From the NCBI GenBank assembly GCA_963693365.1, contig CAVNZM010000009.1:4154001-4218000 (forward strand): a DNA stretch of 64,000 nucleotides, given 5' to 3'. Below, piece by piece: positions 1 to 13,409 of the stretch (position 1 is its first letter; the number at the start of each line of letters is the position of its first letter). The notes under the pieces are model-generated. The model worked only from the letters and a program-made list of their open reading frames with translations. It was not told the DNA's origin and did no database searches. The DNA comes from Amoebidium appalachense. Taxonomy: Eukaryota; Ichthyosporea. Made by a program: the position numbers and the translations under genes.

Positions 1-593
1 AAATTCAATGAGATAAACCAAATCCGAAACCGTAGCAGTAGCCTTTTAGTTATCACTATTTACACTATTGATGGCAAATGACCACAGATGTATCGTGTTG
101 TAAAGCTGATGTGATAAACACATGTGCGATTAAAAATGGAATGAATAAAAACGGACAGACTTTGTTAGCGTTCCGCATCGGATCCGCAATCTCCCACACA
201 CACACACGTATCCACAGTGATATGATCACACCACCACCACCACCACTTGCAATCGGAAAGCCCTCTCAGTCAATCATTTTGAATTTTCGCCCTCTTACCC
301 TCTAGATCTGGCCATTTGTGGGAACACACCGCGAAGTGCACACGCACGGATGATGCATGTCATACACGTGCACAACACACGCATGCACGCGCGCGCGCAC
401 ACACAGTGTCACACCACGTACCACACACTCGCGCACACACACGTACACCGAACATTGACGCATGCCGCACGTGTTTTCTGACGCACACCACGTACGCACA
501 CACATATGTACATGTGCGTGTCGCACTCACACACAACACACAGCATGCATGCACGCACGCACACGCAGGCGCGCGCACACACACATACACACA

Positions 594-654
<61 letters not shown>

Positions 655-1369
655 CCGCAAAAAAGGAAAACTTAAAGGAACGAGCGGTTAGCTAAGGATG
701 CCGTGAAGGAAGCCTCGCTAGAAAAAAGAATGAAACAAAAAAAAAAAAAAAAAAAAAAAAGGAAATATGCAAGAAAGAAGAAAGCCCCTGGTCCTTATTA
801 AAGGTGGATATCGATTGAAAAAACGTATTTTGACATGCAAAGCGGTGTGCGCACACATTTATTCCTACTTTTTATTGTTTTTATGGGATCTATCACTGCC
901 CTTCACAATCAAATGACTTTTATTTTTGGGGAAAGAACAACACAACACCAACCAGTGGTATGGGGGTATATTCTTATACTGTGCCCTTTCACTTATCCAC
1001 CTGACAAACTTGACATTATTATGAGTGCATATGCGTTGTGTTTCATTTTGGTCCCTCAATAGGCCTATAAAAGGACACCTCAAGGACTCAGAGAAGTGCA
1101 ACTACTATTCAAACAGTCGCTTGAACCTCATATCCAGAAAGCAATAATTCGAGGGGAAAAACTATAAAAAATTATTAATAATAACGAAGAAATGGGCCCA
1201 GCACCTCAAAAAGCCCCCTACCAACAACTTCCCGAACGATTACGAAGGAGAGAAAGGGCACCCAAAAACGAACATGCTCTCAAAAGGCGAAAAATAAAAA
1301 AAATAAAGAATGCAAGTAAAGAGAAAGAAAAGGAAAAAACTACGCCATCACAAGCACCGATTTTGCGTC
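1..1369. other. No gene seen; CA microsatellite and poly-A
   Basis: No supported gene. The stretch holds degenerate CA/CG-rich sequence from about 360, a long uninterrupted (CA)n run ending near 653, and a poly-A run at about 737-760. All open frames here are poly-His/Thr or Cys/Val translations of the microsatellite. Confidence 0.8.
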
Positions 1370-1649
1370 CTAATTCGGCCTCTTAAAGTGGTCCGAGATC
1401 CTGACCGTGTATGTCTCGTCGATATCATTACCAGTGCTCTTGTTCTTGCACTTGTGGAACCGTGGGATGGGCGGCTTCTTAGGGTCCGGTAGGCGCACAA
1501 TCGTGTGCCGGATAATGTCGTGGCTCAGAAGGAGCTTTTCGTTGAGTTCGCGCAGGTGAACACTTCCTACGTCAAACTGCATCGCCATATATCTGTGATT
1601 GGGGGGGGGGGGGGGGGGGTTTAAAAATTGTTTTTTTTTGTGTATGTGT

Positions 1650-1680
<31 letters not shown>

Positions 1681-1790
1681 GGGGGGGGGGGCTCAGAATG
1701 TGGCACAAAAAGAGTGCAGGGAACAAAGATACACAACGAAGGAAATGGTGTGAGATGAAAGAGGTAAAAGGAGAAGAGAGAAGGGGCAGG

Positions 1791-1826
<36 letters not shown>

Positions 1827-2905
1827 GCGAGGCATAAGTCCTTGTGCAGCCGGGTGTTTAAGTGAATGAACATGAATGAATGTCGTGTGACAGGCATACA
1901 TGTGTGTGCGCGCGCACATGCACACAGGAGCGGGGTGTGTGCGTGTGTGCGCACGCCCTTATGTGTATGTGTGCATTTGAGTATGTAGGCATGTTTCCGT
2001 TGGCGATGGTGCAGGTAGGTGGGATGTGGACCGGTAATACGTGCTTGTGCATGTGTAGGTCAGTGTGTATGTGCGCATGTGAGTAAGTGAGTGAGTGCGT
2101 GTGTGTGTGTGGGTGTGTGTGTGTGTGCATGTGCGCTCGTGTGAGCATGTGTTTGCGCATGTGCGCGTGTGCGTTCGTGTGCATGTGTGTGCCTGTCCGT
2201 GTGCATGTGTGTGTGAGAGGGAGGGGGCAGCACACAAAAAGTGATAAGTGCTTCGGATTGAGTCTGCTAAGCAAACTGGACGGGGCTAAGAGGCAAAGAC
2301 GGGGGATTGTACATGTGTGAAATAGCACGGAGAACAGCCAGGTGTGGGTTGACACAATCCGGACCTCCTTTTCCTTCCTTTTTCTTCTTCATGTTTTCTT
2401 GAGGGGGAGGGAGGGGCCTAGGGAAAGGGGGGGGGGGGGGGGGGGGGGGAGTTGCATGCAGACAAAGGAAAGGAACAGAATGAAAGAATGGCAGAGAAAG
2501 GGGTCTTTTGGGATGAAGTCAGTATTTTCATCAGGTGGGGAAGGGTGGGATGGGGGGGATGGGGGGTTCTAATACATTACTTGCATGCTCCGTGCTCTTG
2601 CAGGACGGGAAGGGAGGGGAGGTACCGAGGGGGGAGGGGGGGAGGTAAGGGGGAAATGGGTAAAAAAAAGAAGCGGTGGACCAGGGGGGGGGGGGGGGGG
2701 GAGGACGGGTGGGTGGGAGGCACTCACTGTCCCTCTTCGTGATACTGCAAGTGGGCGCGCATTCTGTGTGGCAGCTTATCGGCACCCAGGTTTTCCATCT
2801 TTCGCACAACCCCTCCTTTGGTCATAATGATGTTGGCTGTGTTCTGGAGAAACTGGGGGAGCTTGGCCTGTGTGTGTGTAGTGTGTGTGTTAGTATTTTT
2901 TTTTT

Positions 2906-2936
<31 letters not shown>

Positions 2937-3695
2937 GGGGTGTTAGAATGCGGAACATGGTACGTAGTACAAGTACACGATGAGAAACACGGTACAGGGC
3001 ACAGGCAAAAGCAAACATTCAAGTATGCAAGATCAGCAATGACAGTAGTTTGCAACATGAGCAGAGCCCATCCTCAGGGAGGGGCCGGGGGCAGGGAGAA
3101 GGTATGTGCTGCTTGGTGAATGGGTGGCTAAAAGGGGGGGCAGGGGGAGGGGGGAGGGGGAAGGGGGAAGGTGTGTGCATGGGGGAGAGGGGGGGGGGGG
3201 GGGGGGAGCGGGGGAGGGGGGAAGGTGTGTGTATGGGGGAAGGGAGGGGAGGGCGCGGGGGGAGGGGGATTGTACTTGTTTTTCTGTGCGAGTCTGAGCA
3301 TGTGTGTGTGTGTAAGTGTGTGCGCATGCTACGGGTCATTTCAGTGTGAGTGATAATTGGGCAGAGCCTGACAACATGCTCCTAAAGGAGCAAAAAATAG
3401 CTACTGCACGAAGAGGCAGAAAAAAAGAGAGGGATTCACTGTGGATGGATGGGTGTGCCTGTGTACTTGCTTAAATGGTTCTGCTATTGAGTGCACCTCC
3501 ATTGGCCACACAAGTGCACGAAACGGCATCACATTCCACAAGTGGAACACCGAAGAAATTGATTGGAACAGGAGGGCAAAGCATCGGAACAGGAAAAGGA
3601 GGAGCAAATCATCCTACTGTTCGGGTTAGTGTATTCATGCACTAACTTACATCCAACCCCCGCTTGAAGATAAGGCACGCTTCGTAGGAAGGCAT
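1370..3695 (-). CDS. MRPS6: Mitochondrial ribosomal protein bS6 (three exons, complete)
   Basis: Small-subunit mitoribosomal protein bS6m, which binds 16S-type rRNA together with bS18. I read three minus-strand exons: 3695-3651 (15 codons from ATG, donor GTAAGT), 2867-2728 (acceptor after a CA-rich tract, donor GTGAGT) and 1592-1370 (acceptor AATCACAG, ending in TAG). Phases fit: exon 1 ends in phase 0 and the split codon between exons 2 and 3 makes a Gln. The product is about 135 aa and starts MPSYEACLIFKRGLD. It keeps the bS6 landmarks: a GGVVRKMENLG turn, LPHRMRAH, and the last strand RHTIVRLPDP. The introns are full of G runs on the plus strand, that is C runs in the transcript. The frame is intact throughout, unlike the neighbouring GH31 gene. 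Confidence 0.85.
1603..3258. repeat. Intronic G-run and GT-rich tracts
   Basis: G runs of about 15-40 nt lie at 1603-1619, 1663-1691, 1792-1824, 2428-2449, 2686-2701 and 2917-2940. Between them is a GT-rich stretch (1880-2215) and G-rich minisatellite (3130-3260). All lie inside the bS6m introns and read as poly-C/CA in the transcript. Confidence 0.8.
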
Positions 3696-4400
3696 TCTTG
3701 CTGACAAACGTGCTACACCGTTACGACACGTCCTAGTTTTTCGTTAATTGCGTCGAAGAAGAATGTTGATATGTACGTGAACAGTAGGTGAGCGCTTTCT
3801 TTGGCAAACTTGTTACACGAAAGCCAAAACTTTGACAACAAGTGGACCCGCTCTCTTAGGGTAGGGTGCAGGAGCCTAACAGGTGTTTCTATTGTAGAAG
3901 CGACAGTAGGCTAGAGAAAACATGCGTTCTAATCTCTCTCTTTCAGTAAAACTCTTTCGTTGTCTCTCTCTCTCTATCTCCCTTTAGACTCTCTATATTA
4001 GTTGAACTCTCTCTGTGTTCCGTCTATCTCTTTCCCTCTCGCGCTCACTCTCTGCTCTCGTCCTTTCTCTCTCTCTCTGAAGCGAAAGTGTGTGCATGCG
4101 GCAAGGTGAGCGCACCGCGGTGGGTTGGAAACAGGCCCGATTGAATTTCCAGCCCTGTGAATCTATATTTAGATTATCAAACTATATTTGGCAAACCTCG
4201 GGTGTTCTGCCTGTACGGCTTCCTAGTGACTCGATTTTCAAAAAGTACTCTCGTAGTTCTATTGCTGCATCCTCGGGGGAATCTGCTTTGGGGAAAGATT
4301 CCACTTACATTACCCTAACAATTGTTTTTACACGCTAAGTTCATCAGGGCACCATTAATAAAAAATATAGCATCTGCACACTCTTATGGACAAAAATTGC

Positions 4401-4439
<39 letters not shown>

Positions 4440-4773
4440 GGCCCCCCAACCCCCAGCACCACCACCACCACCAAACACACACTTGAAAAAGAAAAGACCG
4501 AAATAGAAAAACAACCGCAATGAACTTCTGAGAAGTAACTAATTTTACTTGAGGCACAGAGAGACCTGTCTCAGGCATATATAGGGGGGTTTTGCTCGGT
4601 ATATCTCCTCCGCGTTATATCATGATCAGGTGCATGGAGATTGAGTGCCACAGCATCGCCAAAATTTTCTTACTCTATAAATTACCTTACAGATCGTTAA
4701 CAAGAAGAAAATCATTTATTTGGTGCTGTTTTTGTTTCATCCAATTTGGGTGGCGCATTTTTTTTTTATTTTT

Positions 4774-4814
<41 letters not shown>

Positions 4815-4896
4815 AGGGCAACAAGAACGGGAGGATGTACATCATCAGGAAAACGGAATAGAAGGAGGGGAGAAGGGTGGAGGGAGGGGAAGGGGG

Positions 4897-4932
<36 letters not shown>

Positions 4933-5496
4933 GGAGGACTTTCATGTGCTAAGTTGCTATGGAAGAGTCTGTCGTTACTTACCCGAAGAGCAGTGCATGA
5001 CTCTCAGATCTATGAAGTTGTAATTTATTCGGGCACCGGTCCGGCCCCAATGCGATGGGTTTCCTGATGACTATGATGGCTTGAGTTAGTTTACAACTAC
5101 CAGAAGTTTAGCGGTTTACAGCTGTTATCCTATATTCAACACGCGCTCTCAAAAGAGAGGTATAGAGTGGAGGATTTTTCACAAGTAAAGAACTGTTTAT
5201 CAGTTACAATAGCAAAGTAGCTGCTTATGAAAATAGATCTATCTTATATTAGTTAAAATGTAATATCACCTCTTAAAAAGGGATTTGTGTTTATCAAGTC
5301 CCGACTACTAGTAGTGAGGATTGTACAACCTTTTGAAAAGGGATATATAATGTAACTTATTTTTTAGCTTCCACGAAAAAAAATCAATATGTGTAACATA
5401 CAGATGATTTCAAAATGTTTTACAGGTTTTTTGCTTCCACGAGAAAATATATCAATGCGTGCAAGATACCGGAGATTTCCTTTAACAAATTATACC
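3696..5496. other. Intergenic; pyrimidine-rich block and homopolymers
   Basis: No gene recognised. It contains a CT-rich block (about 3935-4080), a C run at 4402-4437, a T run followed by a G run (4760-4813), a G-rich stretch (4885-4931), and AT-rich DNA from 5100 to 5496. It separates the bS6m and GH31 genes, both on the minus strand. Confidence 0.6.
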
Positions 5497-5780
5497 TTAA
5501 GGCTTCTTTGCAAGCAATATTTCCTTTGCTTGTGCAAGAGATAGTTTTGCCTTGCACAGTGCAAGCAGTGGTTTCCCGTTCATGACTGGATGGGCAGCGT
5601 GGCCGGGTGTAGTCAGGCCTAGGGGTTGGCCCTTAAACTTGTCACCGTTGAAGGAGGATATCCACACGTTTAAGGGCTTGCCCCCCGAAACCTGTTTTAT
5701 GATGGCTGATTGGGGAATGAGAAGTGGGAGAAAATGAGTTGGGACAGAGAGACGGGGAAGGGGCGTGCGCGTGTGTATGT

Positions 5781-5811
<31 letters not shown>

Positions 5812-6335
5812 GGGTAGGTGGTGAGGATGGTAGTTGTGGTGGTGGATGTGAGAGGGGGAAGGGGAGAGGGGGGAGGAAAGAGACTCGGAGAGAGCTCTGT
5901 TAATGGTCACCATAGTATGACACGGTGTGGGCAGATATGTTCAATGGACACAGTCTGGTGTTTCTTTTATCGTGAACGAATCGAGGTGCTGATAGTAGAG
6001 GAGGGGGAGGGGGGGGAGGGGGGAAGGAGGGAGGGGGGGGGTGGGGGGGTTTGAAGGCGCTGCGCGCCCCGGGTGTGGTGGTGGTGGTGGAGGGGGAGGG
6101 GTGGGAGGGGGGGGGGGGGGGGGGGGGGAGGTACGCAAATGCTTGGGCAACTGATGCATGTGTGCAACTATGATTTGAACATATCTGTGTTTATGTGTGA
6201 AGGGGTCAGGGGACAGGAGGAGGAAGGGGAAGGGGAAGGAACTGGTGCACGTGTCTCTGTATGCATTAATTTTTTTTGAGAAAAACTTTTGTGTGGAAGT
6301 GAAGTACGGAGGTACCCTTGCACGCATGCGTACAC

Positions 6336-6336
<1 letters not shown>

Positions 6337-6433
<97 letters not shown>
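6337..6433. repeat. (GT)n microsatellite flanked by a duplicated 25-bp segment
   Basis: An almost pure GT run of nearly 100 nt. The same segment (GTGAAGTACGGAGGTACCCT, then TGCA) occurs on both sides, near 6300 and near 6455. This points to a duplication that carried the microsatellite. It lies in an intron of the GH31-like gene. Confidence 0.75.
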
Positions 6434-6434
<1 letters not shown>

Positions 6435-6665
6435 ACGCGTGTTTGTGTGAGAGTGAAGTACGGAGGTACCCTTGCATGAATACACACACACCTGTAATTT
6501 CCTTCAAGTCAGCAGTGTTCACGGCAGCCAACACCATGCCCATCATTATACACTGTCTGTCTGCATCCTCACGGCTAACCAACTTCTTGCTGAGGGCAAA
6601 GCGTGGCGGTGGCGGTGGTGGCTTGCATACTGTGGAGGGAGAGGAGGGGACGGTTATTTTTTTTT

Positions 6666-6696
<31 letters not shown>

Positions 6697-6707
6697 TTTT
6701 TTTTTCT

Positions 6708-6742
<35 letters not shown>

Positions 6743-7479
6743 GATGGGAGTGGGCACAGAGGTGGGGCGGCGGATGCGAGAGTTTGAAATGGCGTGGGGT
6801 TGGCAGAGGAGGGTACTACTAGGCAGGGTTGGGTGAGAAGGAATTATTTCGATTCGTGGGTGGGTGCAAGCATTGCGAAGTATGTGTCTCTGTGAGGGTG
6901 TATGTGTGGTGTGTGTGTGTCAGAAAAGGGATGAGGGAAAGAGGGCAGAAGAGGAGGCGGGGGGGGGGGGGGGGGGGAGATGAGGGGGAAGATGAGGGGA
7001 AGGGGTGGGGAATCAGAAAGGGAAGGGGCAGGGGGGGGGGGGAGGGGCGGGGGGGGGGGGGAGTAAAAGTGGAAAAGTGAAGTGAGGGTATTGAAGGGAG
7101 ACTCACCAACAGTGAAAATAGATACACTGAGAGGTAAGTCCAAAGGCGTCAACCACTGAAAAATCAATCTTGTGAGTACCGCAATCGGGCGATTTGATTG
7201 GTGTGTTGGTCACCCAAACATCTGTCTGGTCCGTGACCTTAACCGACCAAAGGAATTTGGTTAAGGCGGCTGAGGCGGCATCCGGGGTGGTGAAGGGTTG
7301 CTCTGTTGGGGGTGGGCAGGTGATGGCTGGCGGGGTGGTATCTGTGTGTGTGTGTGGGTTAAATGTTAGTAATTTTTATTTGTAATGTTAGTAACGAATT
7401 GCTTTGTTGGGCTTTCGAAGTCTCATCCGTGGGTGTGTGATCATGTTTTTTTTTTTTTTGCTGACAGGGGTTTTTTTTT

Positions 7480-7530
<51 letters not shown>

Positions 7531-7804
7531 GAGTGGAAAGGTGTGTGTACGTGTGTGTGTGGTGAGCGTATATGTGTGTCGGCTCTTTCTGTTCGGCTCT
7601 GTGGGTTTGGCTGCAGAAATTTCTTTAATTTCTTTATTACAGCCCGCATGTGCACGTGTCTGAGTGATGTGCCTGTGTGCATCCGACGGGGCCTTTTGCA
7701 CATAATGAACATTGAAGAGGCGGCAGTGAGAAGGGGGCTGGTCGGAGGATCGGGGGGTGGGGGGAGGGGGGAGGCGGTAAGATGGTGGTGGTGGTGGTGT
7801 ATGT

Positions 7805-7835
<31 letters not shown>

Positions 7836-7847
7836 GGGGGGGGGGAG

Positions 7848-7878
<31 letters not shown>

Positions 7879-8056
7879 GGGGGGCTGAGGGAAGTGGTCT
7901 CTCTTCTGGGGTTTTTTTTCCTTTTTCTTTTCACTGAAGTTCTTTCTTTTTCTTTTCTTTTCTTTTTTCTGTTTTTTTTTTTTTGGGGGGGGGGGGGGGG
8001 GAGGGGGGGGGGAGGAGGGGGAGGGGGGGGGGGGGGGGATTAAAGTGGACACACCT

Positions 8057-8728
8057 GCAGGACAATTCATCTGACCCATGACAACATCAAACTCTGCCGC
8101 ACTGAAAAAGCTACCAACACTCGTGAGGGCCATAAACCGGATGTAGCGGGTTTTCTGTGTGGGCACAGGCAATCGTACTTTTGCACCGTGGCGTCGAGGT
8201 CCCCCGTGAGCATGGGGTTTGCCCACATTACGCAGTCGCCGGCCAAATTCCCATCCAAATCGATCGTGATTGTGCTGGCGCCAGTAAGATCTACCTTGGG
8301 TTTAACGACGGTCGGGCTGCTCAGGACCCAATCAAATTTCGGCTTTCCGTCCACCAAAACCATTGCACGAACAGAATTTCCATCGACTTTGCACGAATCG
8401 ACGATCCCGACATCTGCCGAAAATAGCTGCAAATCACCATCCAGTTTCATGCACACACCCGACGGCGCTTCGACCAATAGCCCTCGGTTAAACTGGAGAC
8501 TGTTCATCGTAATTGGTTGGTTCTCAGGTGTGAGATTTTCCCAACGTTTTCCCCGGAATTGAATTCCGGCAATATTCGCGGTCACCTCTACCGATTTTGT
8601 CGTTGCTCCCATGAGCTTGGCCATCAAATCGAGCTCGGCAACTGCAACGAAATTACCGACCCCGCTTTTTGCTATGAATTTCATGTATCTCGCCGTGAGG
8701 GAAATACAGTTATGGTCTGCACAGGGAC
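8057..8728 (-). pseudogene. Tandem F5/8 type C (discoidin/CBM32-like) exon of the GH31 gene
   Basis: Two repeats with the discoidin signature are visible on the minus strand: ARYMKFIAKSGVGNFVAVAELD at about 8697-8635 and TRYIRFMALTSVGSFFSAAEFD at about 8150-8085. Between them is a beta-rich stretch with Asp/Gly turns. Such domains bind galactose or glucan ends and often hang on glycosidases, which fits the GH31 islands upstream on the same strand. The donor after the second repeat (CTGCAG then GTGTGT) is at 8057. The frame slips once before each repeat (about 8700 and 8176), so one uninterrupted product cannot be read. The domain assignment is firm; its membership in the GH31 transcript is inferred from strand, order and spacing. 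Confidence 0.65.
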
Positions 8729-10386
8729 CTTATCGGGGGGATAAGCAGAGTCAAAAACCCCCTCCGCCTTTGTTTTCGGGCCAAACCCCCTTCTCGGCCG
8801 AGAAATACATTTGGTATTCTTGCACACAGCCATTTCCATTTTTGCGCCCGACGTATATAAACGACGTCATATTGTACATATATCTCAGGTCGAAAACAAA
8901 CGTGAGGTGAGGGGGGCTTTTTCGGCCGCGCTGGTGGGGAACCATGACGAATGGTAGTGCATGGTGGGGTTTGAATGAACATCATTTTCACCTCATGGCC
9001 CGGCTGTTCGGGGGGTCTTTCAACAATCGAAATTTTCGACTTTTGAAAGGCTGATGTCTAGGGGGGATCAATGTACTGCGGCGTGGTGGGGTCGGGTTTT
9101 GATTCGTTCATGTCGATTTTAGCCGTGATCGGTGATTGGGCGGACCGGGGCAGAAGGCGGATGGTGAGGGTCCCGAATCGGTCGCCGGTGTCGTGGGACC
9201 ACGTGCCGTCGCTATTGCCCTGCTCTAGTGATGCCGTCTAGGGAGACGCCCAGCGGGGACTCTTGGTTCAGAACACGGAGGGTGTAGGTCTTGCTGGCCG
9301 GCAGGTTGCTGTGTGGGGGGTTTTTTTTTTTTGTGTGTGTGTGTGTGAGTGGGGATGGGGGTGGGGAGGGGGGGTGGGGGGAGGGGGTTTAGGTTGGGAG
9401 GAGGGGGGAAGGCGGAAGGGGGGAAGTAAGGTTAGCGTGGATGCAGGTGTATGGAAGGACTGAGGGGAGACGTGCAGCACGGCACTGCGATCATTGATAA
9501 AATAGCGACAGGATTTGTGTGTGCTTGTGTAGGTAGTATGGGCATATTTCTGTGTGTATTTGGGGGGGGGGGGGGGGGGGGGGAGAAGGGGGTTGGTGGT
9601 GGTGGTGGTGGGGGGAGGGGGGGGGGGGGGGGGAAGGGGGGAGGGAGGGGCTGGGTTGCTTGGTAGAAGGGCTAACTGTGGGCGGAGCGCATGATGAAGG
9701 GGGGGGGGGGGGGGGGGAGGGGGGAGGGGGGGAGGGGGGAGGGGGGGGCGGGAGGGGGGAGGGGGGCCGGTGGGGAGAATGGAGGACGGGGAAGGGGGGC
9801 CGGGGAAAGGGGAGGTGGAGGGTGGGAATCCACGGGGTAAGATCCTGTTGCGGGACCAATATTCACGACGATATCTTGAACAGTGGATGTACCAGTGCTC
9901 AGTTTCACCTCTGTGGTTGCGTACTCCTGCCTGTAGCCGTACGTGTCCCCTTCGTCCTCGTACAAGATGAAGGATGTGGTGCCGTAGGGGTAGAGGTCTA
10001 GGGCGACGTGGTCTCGGGCCTACCGGACCCGGGTGTGTATTTTTTGTTTTAATTTGTTTTTAAAAGGGGTGAAGGGGGAAGGGGGGCGGGGGGCGGGGGG
10101 AGGAAGGGGGGGGGGGGGGGGGGGGGAGGGGGGAGGGGGGAGGGGGGAGGGGTGTGTGTATGTGTGTGCGTTGGGGGGGGGGGGGGGGGGGGAGGGGGGG
10201 GGGGCACGGTGGATTGATTTATCCAGGGAAAGAACGGGGGGGAACCAATGATTGACAGGCAGCAAAACATTTGAAAAGCCAAAGTTACACTTTGTTGAAG
10301 AAAGGACCAAATAAAAGGGGAACACGAAGGGCAAAGCAGACAGCAGGAGGGCTTTTGAGTTATCTGAATGGAAATGTACATTGTTA

Positions 10387-10420
<34 letters not shown>

Positions 10421-11102
10421 TTCCGCGCAGGTTTTATTTCGTGGCAAGCATATTGCCCGTAGAAGGAAAAAGGAAAATATGGTCTTGGATATGAGAGGAG
10501 AGAAGAGAGGGGCAGGAGGGGAGGATCCATTTAATAAGATAGGGAGGGTCTGTGGAAAGAGCAGTTTAAAAAAGGAGTTGGGGGGGGGGGGGGGGGGGGA
10601 GGGAGGGGGAGGGGGAGGGGGGGGAGGGAGGGGGGCTCAATACCTGGAAATCGTCCGAGACGGCACCCGGGTACATGGGAATGATAGCGCCTGCAAGCAC
10701 CAAAACCGGTAGTTTCTCCAGGGTGATAGGAACATGCACTATAAGACCCCCGTGGGTGCTGAAATTCTGTTTCCATCCCAATAGTCAAACCAGATTCCTT
10801 CGGGTAAATACACGTCTCGGTGCAGACCCCCGTTCGTTGCCATGGGGGCGTATACAGGTGCGACCAATAGCGAGGCTCTGTACATGTATTGGTATTTGTA
10901 TCCGGCGAGGTTCGTGTTTTGTGGGAACTCCCAGAACATGGGGCATACTGGGGGGAGCTATGTTGCTCAGCCTGTGGGTAGGTGTGACGGAGTGAGCCAG
11001 TGGGTGAAGTGAAGTGGGTGAGGGGGAGAGAGGAGGGGGGGGGGGGGGGGGGAGGGAGGGAAAGAGATAGAGTGAGAGAGAGGGGGGGGGGGGGGGGGGG
11101 GG

Positions 11103-11103
11103 G

Positions 11104-11166
<63 letters not shown>
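11103..11166. repeat. (GA)n microsatellite after a G run
   Basis: An AG/GA run follows a G run at about 11082-11104 in a GH31-gene intron. On the sense strand it reads as CT, a pyrimidine tract. Confidence 0.8.
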
Positions 11167-11173
<7 letters not shown>

Positions 11174-12299
11174 CAAGAGGCTCTGAGAGAGCGTGTATGG
11201 CTGTGTGTGCATGCATTGGTTTGATTCTCCCCCGCCGCAAAAAAAAAAATAAACTAAAAGAGGATATGGGGTGTGGGTTGGTGGTGGGTTCAATTCTGGG
11301 TTGGTTTGGAAGAAGGATGGGGGGGTGGGGGAGGGGGGCTGGGGGGAGGGGGGGAAAGGGGGGGGGGGGGGGGGGGGGGGCATGTAACCAAGTTTGCAGA
11401 GAATCTCCTTAGGGGGGAGGGGGGAGGGGGGGGGGGAAGGACGGACCAGAGCTATTCCGGGGGGGGGAGGGGGAGGTGGGGGAGGGGGGAAGGGGGGGGG
11501 GGATGGAGGAGGAAGGGTGGACATGAAGGTACGGGGGGAGGCGCGGGGGTGTAGTGTGGGCAGGGGAGGAGGAGAGGAGGGGAAGGGGTGTTGCTGACCT
11601 CGCATGCATGTGTGTACATGTAAGGGGTGAGGGCCGGCTTGGGCAAAAGATACTGCGTGTTAATGGACTTGTAGGGCTCAGCATACCACCATGGGTGCTT
11701 GCGGGTAGTGGCGCTCCATCCTGTCATATGACCATATTAGGAAGTGCTTCCATATTTGGAAGTGGAGCAAAGCTACAACTCTAAAAATACGGGTTATATA
11801 ATGCAGGGATGGGCAAGGAATATTGGAAAGCGAAGAGTGAAGAGAAAAAGGATGGTTTGGGAGAAGAGAGAACCTACGGAGGAGGGAAAGGGGAAGACAG
11901 GGAGGGGGAGGTGGGTTATATAGCTGTGCATGCATAGGTGTGAGAACACAGGCTTCTTCTTTTTTTTTGTTTGGGGGGGGGGGGGGGGGAGGGGAAAGGA
12001 GCAAGGGAGATGGGGGGGGGGAGGGGGGTTGCACACACCGTTCATGGAGATAAGCACGGGGGTAAAACACTTGAACTGAAGATCACGGGTGAAGACCTCG
12101 GGGGATCCATCGAAAATTCCGTCTACGTCCGAGGATCCTGATTGGTCCCCTGTCCACGTGACCGCATACCTTTGCGTTCCCGCCCACCCCATTACCGTCC
12201 ACACCATTCCACGTGTTTTGGAGTTTTCGGTGAGTCCTCTGTGCACCCGCCATATCATTGGCTAATAGCGAGTAGAGCTTGCCTGGTCCCGTCCTAAAA

Positions 12300-13378
12300 G
12301 GGAATGGTGGATGTTAGCTAGTACCTTAAGAGTGGGGACAGGCCCCCGGTGGGAGAAGGGGGAGGGAGGGGGGGGAGGGAGGGGGGGGAGGGGGTCAGGG
12401 GATGGGGGAGGGGGGAAGGGAGGGGAGAAAGGAAGAGAAAGGTCCCCGGTGGGAGAAGTGGGGGGGAGCGGGGGGAGGGGAGGAGGGGGGAGGGGGGAGG
12501 GGGACGGGGGGGAGAAAGGAAGGAAGAAAGGGAGAGAATGAAGATCGATAGATTCGGAGACTGTGAAAAGAAAACATGCCGACGGGGACTGTGAGGATTG
12601 TTGGAGACCTTGCTTTCATTTTTTGCGCCTCAAAGGTTTTTTTTTTTTTAATCGTTGTTGAGATGGAGACTAGATCGAGTCAGGACGGTCGCAGAGTCTC
12701 AGACAATCGATTCTGAGGGAAAGCTGAGTTGAGGAATTCACTCCGAAGGGAAAATGACAACTATACTATTTTATAGATCTGTAGCGTGGTTCATATATGT
12801 TCAATAAATGCAAAATCGGTTATAAAACGATTTTCTGCACTAATTTACCTGGCGAAACACGGGGTGAACGTTCATCATAGTATATATGTGTTCGTGTCTC
12901 AGATAGATACATACATGTGTTGAATCCGTGTAGAGTTAGCTGCGTGGTACGCGTGATCACATGTACACGAACAATGGGTCCGAGTCACAGGTCATGATCA
13001 AAATGTGCCACAACAAGTGTCACACAAGTTACGCATATGTGCCAAATTGCCCTGCATGCGCAACAAGCTATTCAGGAAGCCTTGATGTGCAATCTAGCTT
13101 TGCCTAGCTTCAGTAGCTATTATAATAATAATCAACTGGTTGGAAGGTAGACAAATTGGATATCATTTTTAGTATTTTTCTTGTGGGTTGTGATCGATCG
13201 AGGGGACCGGTGGGGGGGGTGGTGATGAAAAGTGGGGGAGGGGGGGGGTGATGAAAAGTAGCTCTAGTTCCTGCATGGCCGGAGTTTCCTGCGCCTCATG
13301 CATATGTACATATATCCCAAGGAGGTCTCTTGTTAACAAACAGACCCGGCAAACAAGCCCGGCGGGTATCAGCCCCCC

Positions 13379-13409
<31 letters not shown>

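Larger units (their letters stand above)
5497..12290 (-). pseudogene. GH31 alpha-glucosidase-like gene with discoidin domains, broken
   Basis: GH31 enzymes are retaining alpha-glucosidases/xylosidases that release sugars from alpha-linked glycans. Minus-strand coding islands appear in GH31 order: catalytic pieces at about 12290-12045 (WAGTQRYAVTWTGDQSGS, then DVDGIFDGSPEVFTRDLQ), 11735-11650 (PWWYAEPY) and 10960-10640 (YQYMYRASLLVAPVY; PEGIWFDYWDG; LAGAIIPMYPG); the DUF5110-like region at 10025-9830; a beta-rich segment at 9300-9060; and discoidin exons at about 8728-8057. More exons follow at 7302-7107, 6589-6492 and 5705-5497 (stop), each with good splice sites. At least five places need a one-base shift to keep frame (about 12215, 10770, 9235, 8700, 8176). 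The segment normally lying between GDQSGSW and the DVDGIFGG acid/base region is also missing. That loss removes active-site scaffolding, so I call it a pseudogene; an allele full of sequencing errors is the alternative. Exon borders are approximate where no coordinates to the base are given. Confidence 0.7.

Noticed and set aside
360-695. Several overlapping ORFs of His/Thr or Cys/Val repeats on both strands
   Set aside because: They are translations of the CA/GT microsatellite. The same holds for the long ORFs at 1858-2355, 5941-6787, 46505-46879, 48079-48896 and 62358-63917.
7359-8226. ORFs rich in Pro or Gly (up to 261 aa)
   Set aside because: They read through C/G runs and CA repeats in GH31-gene introns; only the discoidin part at 8057-8226 is coding-like.
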